Origin: Bradyrhizobium amphicarpaeae
GTDB taxonomy: Bacteria > Pseudomonadota > Alphaproteobacteria > Rhizobiales > Xanthobacteraceae
Direction: 5' to 3'
DNA length: 64,000 nt
NCBI RefSeq assembly: GCF_002266435.3
Contig: NZ_CP029426.2
Coordinates: 5,114,001 to 5,178,000 of the forward strand
Part shown: positions 43,633 through 52,279 of the stretch, in pieces
Layout of the letters: each line of letters begins with the position of its first letter
How positions within the stretch are numbered: position 1 is the stretch's first letter
Notes under the pieces: model-generated
The model's database searches: none
What the model saw: the letters and a program-made list of their open reading frames with translations, nothing else
What the model was told of the DNA's origin: nothing
Translations under genes and position numbers: made by a program

Positions 43633-43932
43633 TCACTTGCCCAGCACGACCTTGACGCCGAGCCAGACTGCCCCCATCAGACCGGTCGCAAGCACGGTGA
43701 TCACCGCCTTGAAGGTGTAGCTCTGCGCCTGTTCGACGCTCCTTCGCCAACGCCGCAAGTGCTGGAAGTCCGCTCTCAGCTCCCTCCGGTCATCGTCTTC
43801 GATCCCGAACGAGGCCAGGACCGATGCCACGGCCTTCAACACGATCGCGTCGACGCTCTCCTGCTGAACTCGGTGCTGCTCGGCCAATGTCTCCGCGACG
43901 ATCGCCCGGATCTCCTCGTCTTGAATCTTCAC
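43633..43932 (-). CDS. Small phage membrane protein of the lysis region
   Basis: 99 residues: a charged helical N-terminal half (VKIQDEEIRAIVAETLAEQHR...) and one C-terminal transmembrane helix (FKAVITVLATGLMGAVWLGVKVVLGK). GTG 43932 overlaps the holin stop by 4 nt (GTGA). A longer reading frame through the holin gene is antisense-like noise. Topology resembles spanin-like or antiholin proteins, but no motif decides. Confidence 0.65.
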   Translation of the reverse strand: MKIQDEEIRAIVAETLAEQHRVQQESVDAIVLKAVASVLASFGIEDDDRRELRADFQHLRRWRRSVEQAQSYTFKAVITVLATGLMGAVWLGVKVVLGK

Positions 43933-44312
43933 TGCTTGATGATCCTCGCAACATTCTCGAAGCCGCGCTTGGCGAAGTAGAAAGAGACAACCAGGTTGGC
44001 CGTGATCGCTGCAAATCCTGCCAGAGCGTCCGTCGACCCAAATCCCAGGACCTTGTCCCAGACCAGCAGCTTTGCGAAGTAGAGCGCCACGCAATAGCCC
44101 ATGAGTTTGTCGGGCTCGTACCAATGCCCGATCTCGGCGATGCGGTACTGCATGACGGCCTTGGTTTCGGCCGTCTGCGCCGCGATCTCGCTCGCTGCAA
44201 GATCGGCTGCAATCTTGCTGTCGACAGTTTCGGCCTTCAGCTTGGCGCTGTAGGCCTCGATCAGCGCCTTGACGACGGGGCCTCCGAGAAACGAGATGAT
44301 GGTCATCCACAT
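43929..44312 (-). CDS. Phage holin (3TM-type)
   Basis: 127 residues. An N-terminal hydrophobic stretch with GGPVVKALIEAYSAKLKA, a long charged helix, then two hydrophobic segments (MGYCVALYFAKLLVWD; AGFAAITANLVVSFYFA). This matches holins of the GTA/3TM family found in alphaproteobacterial phages. It would open the inner membrane for the endolysin encoded nearby. It follows the next small membrane gene with a 1-nt overlap. Confidence 0.72.
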   Translation of the reverse strand: MWMTIISFLGGPVVKALIEAYSAKLKAETVDSKIAADLAASEIAAQTAETKAVMQYRIAEIGHWYEPDKLMGYCVALYFAKLLVWDKVLGFGSTDALAGFAAITANLVVSFYFAKRGFENVARIIKQ

Positions 44313-44554
44313 CAGTTTATCCTCCGGAGGGTTCGCAGGCGTGCGATGATCGTCACCACGGAGATCGCAAGCAGGATGCGCCCCGTCGTCTTGACGTCAC
44401 CGATGGCTGCGCTGATCTGATCCTTGACGCCGGGATCGCCGAGCGCGTCGGCGAGGTCGTCGATGATCGAAGCCAGGGCACCGGCGAGCGCGATGCAATA
44501 GCTCCACGCAATGGTCATTGAGTGCAGGCAGACCGCCTTGATCCTTGCGAGCAT
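44312..44554 (-). CDS. Small phage membrane protein
   Basis: 80 residues with two hydrophobic segments (SYCIALAGALASIIDDLADAL; GRILLAISVVTIIARL). ATG 44554 overlaps the previous stop (TGATG). Not recognised; probably part of the lysis cassette. Confidence 0.65.
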   Translation of the reverse strand: MLARIKAVCLHSMTIAWSYCIALAGALASIIDDLADALGDPGVKDQISAAIGDVKTTGRILLAISVVTIIARLRTLRRIN

Positions 44555-44703
44555 CACGATTTGCCTCGCAGCACTGCAAATTTTGCCCCAACCGACTTGA
44601 TCAGAGCATCGATGCCGGTCACGAGCCGGAGCACTGGATCCTTGCAATACCAGCAGACGCCGAAGCCGGCAGCGAAGAGGATGATGTCGAGCATCGTCCG
44701 CAT
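44554..44703 (-). CDS. Very small phage membrane protein
   Basis: 49 residues beginning MRTMLDIILFAAGFGVCWYCKDP, with one hydrophobic N-terminal helix and a short basic tail. ATG 44703 has GGAAGTGAAC upstream and lies 2 nt after the endolysin stop. Its stop overlaps the next start. Function unknown. Confidence 0.6.
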   Translation of the reverse strand: MRTMLDIILFAAGFGVCWYCKDPVLRLVTGIDALIKSVGAKFAVLRGKS

Positions 44704-44705
44704 GT

Positions 44706-45392
44706 TCACTTCCTTCCAAGAATTGCTTTGACCATGTCGATCACGAACGCGCCGATCGAGCCTTTCGACGGGTTCGTCAGTGACGGCTTCGCTGAATCGC
44801 CGGCAGACGCGCTGTTTGCGATCTTCGCTCCCGCAAAGTCGATCTCGGGATCGAGCTCCATCAGGGCGATCATCAGCGCCGCGCATCCCAGTTGCGGATC
44901 GACCTTGCCTGGATCGTAAACGCCGTCCCGGACGTATTTCCCGGCGCGATATTGGTTGGTGCCGGACCAGAGATAGGGCGACGGCCGGCCGCGGGCCGCG
45001 TAGCCGATGCCATTGTAGGTCTCGAGCGCCGTCAGCGCCGCGGCAATCGACCAGTCCCTGTGGCGCGCGAGGTAGGGAGGACATTTGACCAATGCATCGA
45101 TCGCCGCGGCCTCCCACGAGGCGAACGGGCCCCGCCTCGCAGGTACGTGAACCGACACGCAGTTCCATGGATCGCCCTGCGCCAGCGAAGCCCGCCAGTC
45201 CTGGGAGGATTCCCGTTCGTGAATAACGGCGATCGCCGGCCAGGGGACGCCAGTCTCTCGTTCGACGGCCTGGTATCGGGCCTTGGCCTTGTAGAGACGC
45301 AAGGCAGCGTTGGCGGCCTCGGCCTTCCGAGTCGGCCTGGCATTCGACCAGCGGCCGGCATTCGCCCGCTTGAGGGCGTTGAGGTCTACCAT
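44706..45392 (-). CDS. Phage endolysin (lysozyme-like)
   Basis: 228 residues. The lysozyme-like region (PWPAIAVIHERESSQDWRAS, with the likely catalytic Glu in HERE, and a later ALTALETYNGIGYAARG) resembles muramidases/chitosanase-fold endolysins of rhizobial phages. The C-terminus (SIGAFVIDMVKAILGRK) is a weakly hydrophobic tail. It starts the minus-strand lysis cassette; the opposite-strand methyltransferase separates it from the tail genes. Confidence 0.75.
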   Translation of the reverse strand: MVDLNALKRANAGRWSNARPTRKAEAANAALRLYKAKARYQAVERETGVPWPAIAVIHERESSQDWRASLAQGDPWNCVSVHVPARRGPFASWEAAAIDALVKCPPYLARHRDWSIAAALTALETYNGIGYAARGRPSPYLWSGTNQYRAGKYVRDGVYDPGKVDPQLGCAALMIALMELDPEIDFAGAKIANSASAGDSAKPSLTNPSKGSIGAFVIDMVKAILGRK

Positions 45393-45646
45393 GGGGTAAC
45401 TCGGTTAGGGGTGGAGATGGATTCGGATCGATGCACCGCAGCGACGGTGGCCGAGACCCGCGATCGCCTTCGACATCCGGGTCGTTTGAAGTCGGTGCGG
45501 CTCAGACTTCGGCTGTCGATAGGTTTTCATGGCCCGGCCGCCGGGCGTCGAATCCCGCGGGAAAAGAAGCTAGGCGGGGCGTTTCAGCTCATTGCCCAGC
45601 ATTTCTGTGTATTGCGCTATTTGCGGTTGTGAGGCATCCTTCGGGG
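45393..45646 (+). other. Intergenic leader of the methyltransferase gene
   Basis: 254 bp between the divergent endolysin and methyltransferase genes. No recognisable operator, tRNA or repeat. A stretch near 45550 (GTCGAATCCCGC) recalls a tRNA T-arm but does not fold as one. Confidence 0.4.
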
Positions 45647-46291
45647 ATGCTGGCGCGCATCCTCCGATTACTCCCCACCTCCACAATTGAGGGCTATGAG
45701 CATCCCGATCTTGTCTCGGAGATTTACGCGAAGACTGTCGCGGCCGAGCCAACCGGCGAATGGCCGGAGATTCGCAACACCGAGACCGTTCTAGATTTCG
45801 GTGGCGCGTGCGGCATCCACTACAAGCTTGCTCGCCGCGAAGCTCCTCTCGTCCGGTGGGCCGTCGTTGAAACGCCCGCCATGGTGCGCCAGGCAGCTCA
45901 GCTTGAGACGGACCACCTTCGATTCTTTGAGACGATAGAGGCTGCAGCTTCGTGGCTGGGGACCATCGACCTGATTCACTCAAACGGCGCAGTGCAATAC
46001 ACCCCGAACCCGATTGAAATGGTAAGGCAACTCGCTGGTGTCGGCGCTCCACGCATGCAGTGGAAGCGGCTCTTCTTCTCAGATCAGCCGCTCGCCGAGC
46101 GGCAGCGCTCAATGCTGATCGAGAATGGCCCCCGCGCGATGGGGCGCGTTCGGTTCTCGACCAAGGCCGTCACTTATGACCGCAAAAGCTTTTCGCGATC
46201 GGAGTTCGAGGCTGCACACGTCGGCTACCGGGTAGAATCTAGCGGCTCCGATTGGTCTGACTTTGTCAGAGAACCCTCAACAGCTTGTTAG
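45647..46291 (+). CDS. SAM-dependent methyltransferase (TIGR04325/LIC12133-like), opposite-strand accessory gene
   Basis: 214 residues with motif I-like VLDFGGACGIHY and a SAM-fold core (VETPAMVRQAA; IDLIHSNGAVQYTPNP). The family is mainly found in surface-polysaccharide gene clusters. It is the only clear plus-strand gene in the prophage and overlaps the end of the tail-collar gene by 26 nt (tail to tail). An accessory gene altering the host surface is plausible. ATG 45647 begins the conserved part; upstream (45393-45646) holds its promoter but no clear motif. Confidence 0.72.
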   Translation: MLARILRLLPTSTIEGYEHPDLVSEIYAKTVAAEPTGEWPEIRNTETVLDFGGACGIHYKLARREAPLVRWAVVETPAMVRQAAQLETDHLRFFETIEAAASWLGTIDLIHSNGAVQYTPNPIEMVRQLAGVGAPRMQWKRLFFSDQPLAERQRSMLIENGPRAMGRVRFSTKAVTYDRKSFSRSEFEAAHVGYRVESSGSDWSDFVREPSTAC

Positions 46292-47285
46292 AAATGATTG
46301 TTGGCTGAGGTATCGCAACAGGCGAACTCGACCCACCTTGGGCGGCTCCTGTAAAAGTGGCAGAGAGCGAACTACTTGAAATGAGCAAGCTTTGGGAGCC
46401 CAGATCGGTGCCTCCCGAAACGCCGGCGGAAACGGTGCCTGCGTCTGTTGTCCCCGTCGTCGCGGGCGACCGCATCCTTACACCTATCGGCGAAATCACC
46501 GAACCGGTGATCGTCCCAGAGGGCGTGTATGCAGGAAGGTTGGCGGTGATAAGCGCCTTGCTTTCAGAGCCACCGACTGCGCCGAGCGCAGCGGCTGACG
46601 TGCCAAAGTAGGCCAAAGTCAGGCGCGACGCAGCACTCCCACCCATGTCATCTTTACCAGCCGCGATGCGACCTCGCAGATCCGGGATGTTGAAGGTAGT
46701 CGAACCATCCCCCGTACCATAGATGGTTCCGACCAGCGCAAAAAGTGCACTGTACGTGGTACGCGAAATCGCCTGCCCGTACATGAGCGCGAACGAACTG
46801 TTCGGAGCCGCCGTGCCCCAAAAGTCGATACTGCCACCGATTGGAATGTTGTATGGGTTGCCGAAAAGGCCCTGCAAATAGAAGGCCTGATCTGCATGGT
46901 TATACAGCGCCACATAGGGAGTGCCTTGAATCAGCACGCCGACCGGCAGATCAGTGCTCGGCGCCGCCCGGAGCGGCTTTGCGCCAAGGCTATCCACGTT
47001 GATCGTCACGGTGGCGCCATTCGTCGTATGCGGCGTAAACGCGATCACTTGACCGTTCAATTGCGAGAGCGACTGAAACACCTGGTACGTATTGACCGCA
47101 TATGCCGTGCTCGTGCCGCTCGAGACGATCGCGCCGGCGACGTCGTCGCGGTACTTGGCAATCGCCGCCATCATCCCGCGTGCCGAATCGTTGACGCTGG
47201 AGGGCGACTGCCCCTCCGCCCAATTGATCGTCGAATCTGCCGTGGCGTCGGCGGACGCCGTTTGAGACCATTTGTAGAGAGTCAT
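46266..47285 (-). CDS. Phage tail collar/tail fibre protein
   Basis: 339 residues. The N-terminus (MTLYKWSQTASADATADSTINWAEGQ...) is a fibre attachment segment; residues about 145-210 form a phage collar domain (IGGSIDFWGTAAPNSSFALMYGQ; STTFNIPDLRGRIAAGKDDM); the C-terminus is Ser/Gly/Thr-rich. It is probably a distal host-recognition protein. Confidence 0.82.
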   Translation of the reverse strand: MTLYKWSQTASADATADSTINWAEGQSPSSVNDSARGMMAAIAKYRDDVAGAIVSSGTSTAYAVNTYQVFQSLSQLNGQVIAFTPHTTNGATVTINVDSLGAKPLRAAPSTDLPVGVLIQGTPYVALYNHADQAFYLQGLFGNPYNIPIGGSIDFWGTAAPNSSFALMYGQAISRTTYSALFALVGTIYGTGDGSTTFNIPDLRGRIAAGKDDMGGSAASRLTLAYFGTSAAALGAVGGSESKALITANLPAYTPSGTITGSVISPIGVRMRSPATTGTTDAGTVSAGVSGGTDLGSQSLLISSSSLSATFTGAAQGGSSSPVAIPQPTIISNKLLRVL

Positions 47286-47360
47286 CTGTATCCCTGACGT
47301 GGTGAAGCTGCCGTTATGGACAGCGTCGCATGGTTCGAAATGGTGGTGGTCCGGGCGTCG

Positions 47361-47582
47361 TCAGTCCGGCGCCTTTGCATCTCCGCCGCACAGCGCGATA
47401 TATTGAGCGCAGCGGCAGGACGGTGCCCGCGCCGTCAGGAGGTTGCGGATCACGCCTGCGGGAACGCCGGGGCTTTCGCTCGAGATCCGGGCCACGCGCG
47501 CGTCGATGATGCCGTCGATCTCGGCGCGCAGTTCTTCGATGCGATCTTCAATCCTGGTCACGCGTTGCAGCTTCGTTGCCAT
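47361..47582 (-). CDS. Small phage protein, helical
   Basis: 73 residues: MATKLQRVTRIEDRIEELRAEIDGIID... with a helical N-terminal half and a Cys-containing tail (SCRCAQYIALCGG). It overlaps the 3' end of the preceding gene by 35 nt in a different frame. Not recognised. Confidence 0.5.
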   Translation of the reverse strand: MATKLQRVTRIEDRIEELRAEIDGIIDARVARISSESPGVPAGVIRNLLTARAPSCRCAQYIALCGGDAKAPD

Positions 47583-48036
47583 TGCTCTCTCGGTCCTTCG
47601 TTTCGGCCTCGAGCGCCGCCAGTTTCTGGCGGGCGGAGGCGGCATCGTTTTGCGCACGCCGGAGCGCACGTTCGCGCTGCGCTTCGTGCGCGGCGAGATG
47701 AATTTGGATGTCGTAGGGGAGCGCTGAGAACCGCTGCTTGAACGGTGCCGGCCAGGATCGCGGCGGCGGAATGGCGGCGATCGCATTCATCGCGCTCGCC
47801 GCCGCACCGCCGAGCGTGGGGTCGGCGAGGCCCAGCGATACGTGCATCCGCGAGATGTCCTGCACGGCCGACCAGAGCCGGCTCACGCCGAGCGCCGCAC
47901 AGTCGGTGACGAAGCGTGCCACCAACGCGGGCGCAGCCGGGCACGCGGTCACGCCGTTCAACTCGCACCATCTGACGAAAATCGGCGCGTCGCGCAGGCG
48001 CGCCTGCGCAAGCGCGGTCAGCAACGGATGGGTCAT
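47548..48036 (-). CDS. Phage hypothetical protein with C-terminal coiled coil
   Basis: 162 residues. N-terminal helical globular part (FVRWCELNGVTACPAAPALVARFVTDC) reminiscent of integrase-arm-like helices, then a charged coiled coil (AHEAQRERALRRAQNDAASARQKLAALEAE). ATG 48036 overlaps the previous stop by 4 nt. Function unknown. Confidence 0.6.
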   Translation of the reverse strand: MTHPLLTALAQARLRDAPIFVRWCELNGVTACPAAPALVARFVTDCAALGVSRLWSAVQDISRMHVSLGLADPTLGGAAASAMNAIAAIPPPRSWPAPFKQRFSALPYDIQIHLAAHEAQRERALRRAQNDAASARQKLAALEAETKDRESNGNEAATRDQD

Positions 48037-48299
48037 CGCCGGGCTTTGCGCAGCGCCTCGTGCAGGCTGCCCATCCGCCGGCGCAGATCGACCAGTTGAA
48101 CGCGCTTCCGCAAGCTGTGAGGACTGGAATCGATATCGCCACCCAGCTCTGCGTCGAACCGCTCGAGCGCGGCCACGCGCTTCTTCAGCCCATAGAGCGC
48201 GAAGTTCTCGGCAATACGATCCGCTGACATCGGTTCGCCGTAGAGATTGCCGGTGATGGATTCGGCACGCTCGATAAAGTTTCGATTGTCTTCGCTCAT
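48033..48299 (-). CDS. Small phage helical protein
   Basis: 88 residues, charged and helical (ALYGLKKRVAALERFDAELGG; VQLVDLRRRMGSLHEALRKARR). ATG 48299 with AGGAGAG 8 nt upstream is preferred over an upstream start. Not recognised; co-transcribed with the next two genes. Confidence 0.6.
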   Translation of the reverse strand: MSEDNRNFIERAESITGNLYGEPMSADRIAENFALYGLKKRVAALERFDAELGGDIDSSPHSLRKRVQLVDLRRRMGSLHEALRKARR

Positions 48300-48354
48300 G
48301 GTGTGCTCTCCTGCCAAGAGTTCGGTTGATCGGCTATGAGACGACTGACGGCCG

Positions 48355-48876
48355 CTAGAAGGGAAAGAAGATGGGTGGCGCGACGCGCCGCTCTGGCCTG
48401 CTTGCGCCGCCGCTGCGACGATCGGATGTCGCTGCGATTGGCCACTCTTGCCGCGGAACGGGAGGAGTCTTCATCGGAGGAGCAAACGGATTTGGATTTA
48501 CGTACAGCTCGTTCCTGTCTCGGGTGGTCGGCGACAACTCTGGTGGCAATTCGATCGGATCGGAGGGCCCCGCTCCTTCGATTCTCTCGCGAAAGTCTTT
48601 CGCATGCGCGCGAAGAGACCTGACCACGTCTCCGAGGATATCCCTCGGATCACTGACGCGCCCCTGCGAGCTCATGAACGATTTGATGTAGCCGTCCAGA
48701 TCATCGGCCCGTGCCTGCCAGTCCTTCTGGACGCCATCCGCATAGTAGGACCGACTGCCGTCCAGGAGATCCCCCAATTGCTTGCGAACGGCATCGTAGA
48801 TACGCGGACGGTCCGCCTCCCCGATCGTCGTCTCGTAATCCGGGGGAGGCAGATACTGTTGCTCGATGGTCGCCAT
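48355..48876 (-). CDS. Phage hypothetical protein
   Basis: 173 residues: helical N-terminal ~100 residues (IYDAVRKQLGDLLDGSRSYYADGVQ) and a Pro-rich disordered C-terminus (PPMKTPPVPRQEWP). Related in style to the Pro-rich protein at 52.8-54.1 kb. It may be an internal or scaffold-like virion protein. Function unknown. Confidence 0.6.
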   Translation of the reverse strand: MATIEQQYLPPPDYETTIGEADRPRIYDAVRKQLGDLLDGSRSYYADGVQKDWQARADDLDGYIKSFMSSQGRVSDPRDILGDVVRSLRAHAKDFRERIEGAGPSDPIELPPELSPTTRDRNELYVNPNPFAPPMKTPPVPRQEWPIAATSDRRSGGASRPERRVAPPIFFPF

Positions 48877-48981
48877 GACGAACTCCTTCGATCACGCCGG
48901 CGCGGTCCGAGGTCAACAAAGGACTGCAGACTGATTCAGCTGGCGATTAAGTGGGTAAGAGGGGCTGGCGGGGCGCCCGAA

Positions 48982-49440
48982 CTATTTCAAGTCCGAGAAC
49001 TGCAGATACAGGAGGCCCAAAGGAATGTTCTCGACGTATTCGTTTCTCTTACGTGCTTGCCCTTCGTAGATCCACAGGCGAAGCAATGGCTCGGCAAGCC
49101 TCTTTTCGGCCCGGCGGTCGCCGCCCGAAAAATAGCAGCAATCGGCGCTACGGCTACGGCCGCCATCCGCAAAGACGACCACATCGTGGTAGGCCGAACG
49201 CTTAACACTGAACGATATCGTCAGATCCGATTTCGCTAACGCGATCGTGCAACGCCTCTCGTACTGGCAATCTTTTGCGATCCCCTCTTCGTTGGATGCG
49301 CCCATCACGCCCCGGGCAACATCCGCCCTCGTCGTACCGTCGAAAGCATAGGAAACGGTGTAATCACCGGCGAACGCATCAAGCGATAAAAGAAGGCCGA
49401 TCGCGACAATCACGAGCGACAAAAGAAGTCTCAACGACAT
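48982..49440 (-). CDS. Exported accessory protein behind a LexA-type promoter
   Basis: 152 residues. Signal peptide MSLRLLLSLVIVAIGLLLSLDAFA, then a small soluble domain with four cysteines (CQYERRC; DCCYF). ATG 49440 chosen at the signal peptide. The closest upstream promoter is the SOS-type element at 49622-49650. Unlike the structural genes it looks like a lysogen-expressed periplasmic protein. No family recognised. Confidence 0.6.
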   Translation of the reverse strand: MSLRLLLSLVIVAIGLLLSLDAFAGDYTVSYAFDGTTRADVARGVMGASNEEGIAKDCQYERRCTIALAKSDLTISFSVKRSAYHDVVVFADGGRSRSADCCYFSGGDRRAEKRLAEPLLRLWIYEGQARKRNEYVENIPLGLLYLQFSDLK

Positions 49441-49621
49441 CTGGGTCCTATCCTGTATGCAGAAGTCCCTATTCCGAGCGACCAGGGCAAGCTGGCGAGA
49501 AATCGCACAAGTGCCGACGATCGGACCCAAACAGCTCCTGTATCACGACGCCAGCTGCCCCTACGCCGATGCCCGTGCAGACTGACGAGCATCACAAAAT
49601 TGGCCATACGCACGCTCGACG

Positions 49622-49650
49622 AGAATGGAACAAACGACGAACATTGTCAA
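49622..49650 (-). promoter_or_regulatory. SOS (LexA-type) promoter 1
   Basis: Read on the minus strand: TTGACA (49650-49645), a 17-bp spacer ending in the box GTTCGTCGTTTGTTC (49642-49628), then CATTCT (49627-49622). GTTC-N7-GTTC is the LexA operator type of alphaproteobacteria. The layout is the same as at 52700 and 62666. Confidence 0.65.
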
Positions 49651-49672
49651 CGGCTGTGAATATATCGTCTCA

Positions 49673-50857
49673 TCATTCGCCACGCGCGCGTCTCGCCTGG
49701 TAGAGCGTGACCGCATCCTTGATATCTCCCGTGCTAGACAGCCGGGCGCTCAGCGTTCGCAGATCGTGCTGGCCACGCTCTCCGCGGGTCAATGCCATGC
49801 CCGGTCTTTGCACCGGCGGCATCGGTTTTGCCGCGGCCGCGTCCCTCGCTTTCATCATCAACCGATATTTGCCGGCGTCGTACATCATGCGCTGGAACGT
49901 CGCATTGCGCATCAAAGGCTCGTTTTGGAAGAGGCGTTGCATCTCTTCCGGCTCGATGCCGCTGGCCCTGGCTGATGCCATGATCTCCTGCGCCACGGCC
50001 TGCCTGACGCCGCTCGCCTCCTCCTTCAGCATTGTTTCCAGCCGAGCGTCTTCCGCCTTCGCATAGTTCTGGAAGTGACGCCTCGTGGCCTCTGCTGTCC
50101 GCCGCATCTCCTCGCCCTGCCTCGCGCGCAATTGCTCGCTGCTGGCGACAATCGCCTGAATGCGCGACAGCTTTGCGGGATCCTGTTGCGCGATTTGCGC
50201 CAGGGTTTCCGGAAGCCGTTCGGGCGGCAGGCTGGCCAGCTCCGGAAACTGGCTGATGAAGCTTGCCTGCGCGATCTGCATGGCCGCATCGAGGCCATCG
50301 ACATAGCTTCGCCGCGCGCGCTCGACCTCGCCGACCTTCTCCTCGAGCGCAAGCCGCACTTGTGGATGCTGAAGAAGTTGTTCGACATCGGGATCGAGCT
50401 CGGCCGAAGGCTTGCCTTGATCCCCCTCCGTATCGGCCGGGGCCTTGATCTTCTCATCGTGCCCGTCTGGCCGTTCAAAGCCGTAGAACTCGGGCGCATT
50501 TGGATCGCTGGCGGCGACCTCCGCGCGTAGCGAGTCGATCCCGGCGGCAAGGGCCTCCGCGGACTCGTTCTCGGAGATCTGCCTGTCGTTGGCCGTTGCT
50601 TTGGCATAGTCCCGCGCGGCGCGTGCGAGGGTTACGGCCTCGTTTGCGGCTGCCGGCTTGCCTTCTCCATCCGTGTATTGCCTGACGACAACTTTTGGCT
50701 GTTGATCTGACAGATGGTCAGCCGCATCGCGTAACGAGGCGCTGTCGCTATCAAACGACGGGCGCTCCTTCTCCTCGCCCGGATCTGGCATCCCGGCATA
50801 ACCAGCATTGACCAGGTCGTAAGCGGCGCCGGTCAGGTTGATGTCGGATTCGCTCAT
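49673..50857 (-). CDS. Large helical phage protein, possibly internal virion/scaffold
   Basis: 394 residues, very charged and helical, with coiled-coil-like parts (RARQGEEMRRTAEATRRHFQNYAKAEDARLETMLKEEA). No membrane segment or enzyme motif seen. Its place between tail-collar and the next virion-like gene suggests an internal or ejected protein, but this is inference. ATG 50857 is 6 nt after the next gene's stop. Confidence 0.6.
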   Translation of the reverse strand: MSESDINLTGAAYDLVNAGYAGMPDPGEEKERPSFDSDSASLRDAADHLSDQQPKVVVRQYTDGEGKPAAANEAVTLARAARDYAKATANDRQISENESAEALAAGIDSLRAEVAASDPNAPEFYGFERPDGHDEKIKAPADTEGDQGKPSAELDPDVEQLLQHPQVRLALEEKVGEVERARRSYVDGLDAAMQIAQASFISQFPELASLPPERLPETLAQIAQQDPAKLSRIQAIVASSEQLRARQGEEMRRTAEATRRHFQNYAKAEDARLETMLKEEASGVRQAVAQEIMASARASGIEPEEMQRLFQNEPLMRNATFQRMMYDAGKYRLMMKARDAAAAKPMPPVQRPGMALTRGERGQHDLRTLSARLSSTGDIKDAVTLYQARRARGE

Positions 50858-50862
50858 GATTG

Positions 50863-51732
50863 TTACTTTCCGAGGCCAAAGTTGAACTTGAACGGGCTCA
50901 TGAGATTACTGATACCGCCAGCAAGCGTCGCGAATTGATCGACGCCCGACTTCTGCTGCGTCCCGGTCGTCGTGCTGTTGCTCTGCGTCCCGAGCTGCGC
51001 GATGGGCACGCCGATCTGCGCGAGCAGGCTGAGCGCCTGCACGGGAATGCCGCGGCGCTGCGCTTCTTCTGCGAGCGTGGCATTCGCGCCGTAGTTCTGG
51101 GCATCGAGCGCCGATTGCGCGGCCGCCACGCCCTGGCCACGGTTGGCGAGGTCGCTCTGCTTCATCTGCGTCAGCGTGTTGGCGGTGGTATTGCCGGCGT
51201 TGTAGAGCGAGCCGGCAGCTGCAAGATGGTTCGCCACGTCCTGGTTGTACTGGGCCGCGATCACGGGCGCTTCTCCCGCCGCCACGCCTCTTCCATAGGC
51301 CATCAGGTTGGCACCGCTGAAGTCGCGCCCCGCAGCCGCGAACTGCGAGTTCACGTCGTTGCCGACATCCGACCGGATTTGCGCAAGCTGCGTCATGAGC
51401 GCCGGGTTGTTGCCCACCATGCTGCCGCTGGCGTACGGCGCCAGCGCGCTACGATAGGCGGAGAGGTTGTCTTGCACATTGGTGCCCTGCGCGGTGGCGT
51501 CGCCTCCGTTGAGCAGAGTTTGTGCGTAGCTTGCGATCTGGGCCGCGTACGGATTGCCCGCCGTAGCGTTGTTCTTCAGCGTATCGAGCGCCGAGCTCTC
51601 CGCCGACGTCAGACCGGTGTTGTTCAGCCCGGTGCCGAGTTGCCCAAGCATGGTTTGCAGCGCGGGTTGCGCAGCAACCCAGGGCGCCGATTGGGATTGT
51701 GCGGTCTGTGTGGAAGTGGATTGTCCGCCCAT
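50863..51732 (-). CDS. Phage protein rich in Ala/Gly/Gln/Thr (putative internal or tail-tip protein)
   Basis: 289 residues. Low complexity N-terminus (GGQSTSTQTAQSQSAPW), then alpha-helical repeats rich in Ala, Asn and Gln (QIASYAQTLLNGGDATAQG). ATG 51732 has AAGGAG 9 nt upstream. Similar proteins occur in podovirus-like phages near ejection genes; I cannot assign a definite role. Confidence 0.6.
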   Translation of the reverse strand: MGGQSTSTQTAQSQSAPWVAAQPALQTMLGQLGTGLNNTGLTSAESSALDTLKNNATAGNPYAAQIASYAQTLLNGGDATAQGTNVQDNLSAYRSALAPYASGSMVGNNPALMTQLAQIRSDVGNDVNSQFAAAGRDFSGANLMAYGRGVAAGEAPVIAAQYNQDVANHLAAAGSLYNAGNTTANTLTQMKQSDLANRGQGVAAAQSALDAQNYGANATLAEEAQRRGIPVQALSLLAQIGVPIAQLGTQSNSTTTGTQQKSGVDQFATLAGGISNLMSPFKFNFGLGK

Positions 51733-51823
51733 GGACGATGCTCCTTCTTGCGTGGTTTTGGTAATCGGCCGTTGCGAGAGACGTGCGAACTGCATTCAGG
51801 CGAGCGGTAGGGCTTCGACGCCT

Positions 51824-52279
51824 CTACGGCAGGCGCTTGTCGATGATCGCGTGAGTTTCTTCGTATCCTTCGAGAACGCGCGCCCAGCCTCTTCGCCCGA
51901 AGATGCGCACATACCGGCAGCCCTCCGCTTGAGCGTAACTCTCGATGCCGCCGATCAGCGGCAGCCAGCGGGTCATGCCTGTGCCCGCGCATGCCGTGAT
52001 GACGCAGACCTTGCCGGCATCGGTCTGCTGAAGGCTCGTGGCTGCAGCCGCCTCGATTACGGCACCATTCCAGGCGACCCAGAGCAGTGAGGCGCCGACG
52101 AGGATGTCCTGCTCGATCGCAGCAAAGGCCGACAGCCCCGTCGTGACAATCGCCCGCTCAATGAGTGGGGCGACAAGTGGCCAGACCTCGCGCACGTAGC
52201 CCGGATCAACGGAGACGAGTTGCGCGCCGTGATGTCCATCGGGCCACAAGCCGGGTGCCTGCGGCACACCATTTCTCAT
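51824..52279 (-). CDS. Phage GNAT-like protein
   Basis: 151 residues. A GNAT-like layout: strand-rich core (DILVGASLLWVAWNGAVIEAAAATSL; GKVCVITACAGTGMTRWLPLIGGIE) and a final CRYVRIFGRRGWARVLEGYEE. Similar small proteins are found beside virion genes of several podoviruses. An acetyltransferase activity is not certain. The LexA-type promoter at 52700 is the nearest upstream promoter. Confidence 0.6.
   Translation of the reverse strand: MRNGVPQAPGLWPDGHHGAQLVSVDPGYVREVWPLVAPLIERAIVTTGLSAFAAIEQDILVGASLLWVAWNGAVIEAAAATSLQQTDAGKVCVITACAGTGMTRWLPLIGGIESYAQAEGCRYVRIFGRRGWARVLEGYEETHAIIDKRLP

Noticed and set aside
45540..45575. Sequence resembling a tRNA T-arm (GTCGAATCCCGC), as a possible attachment site
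   Set aside because: The flanking bases do not form a 5-bp T-stem with a 7-nt loop and no acceptor or anticodon arm is present.
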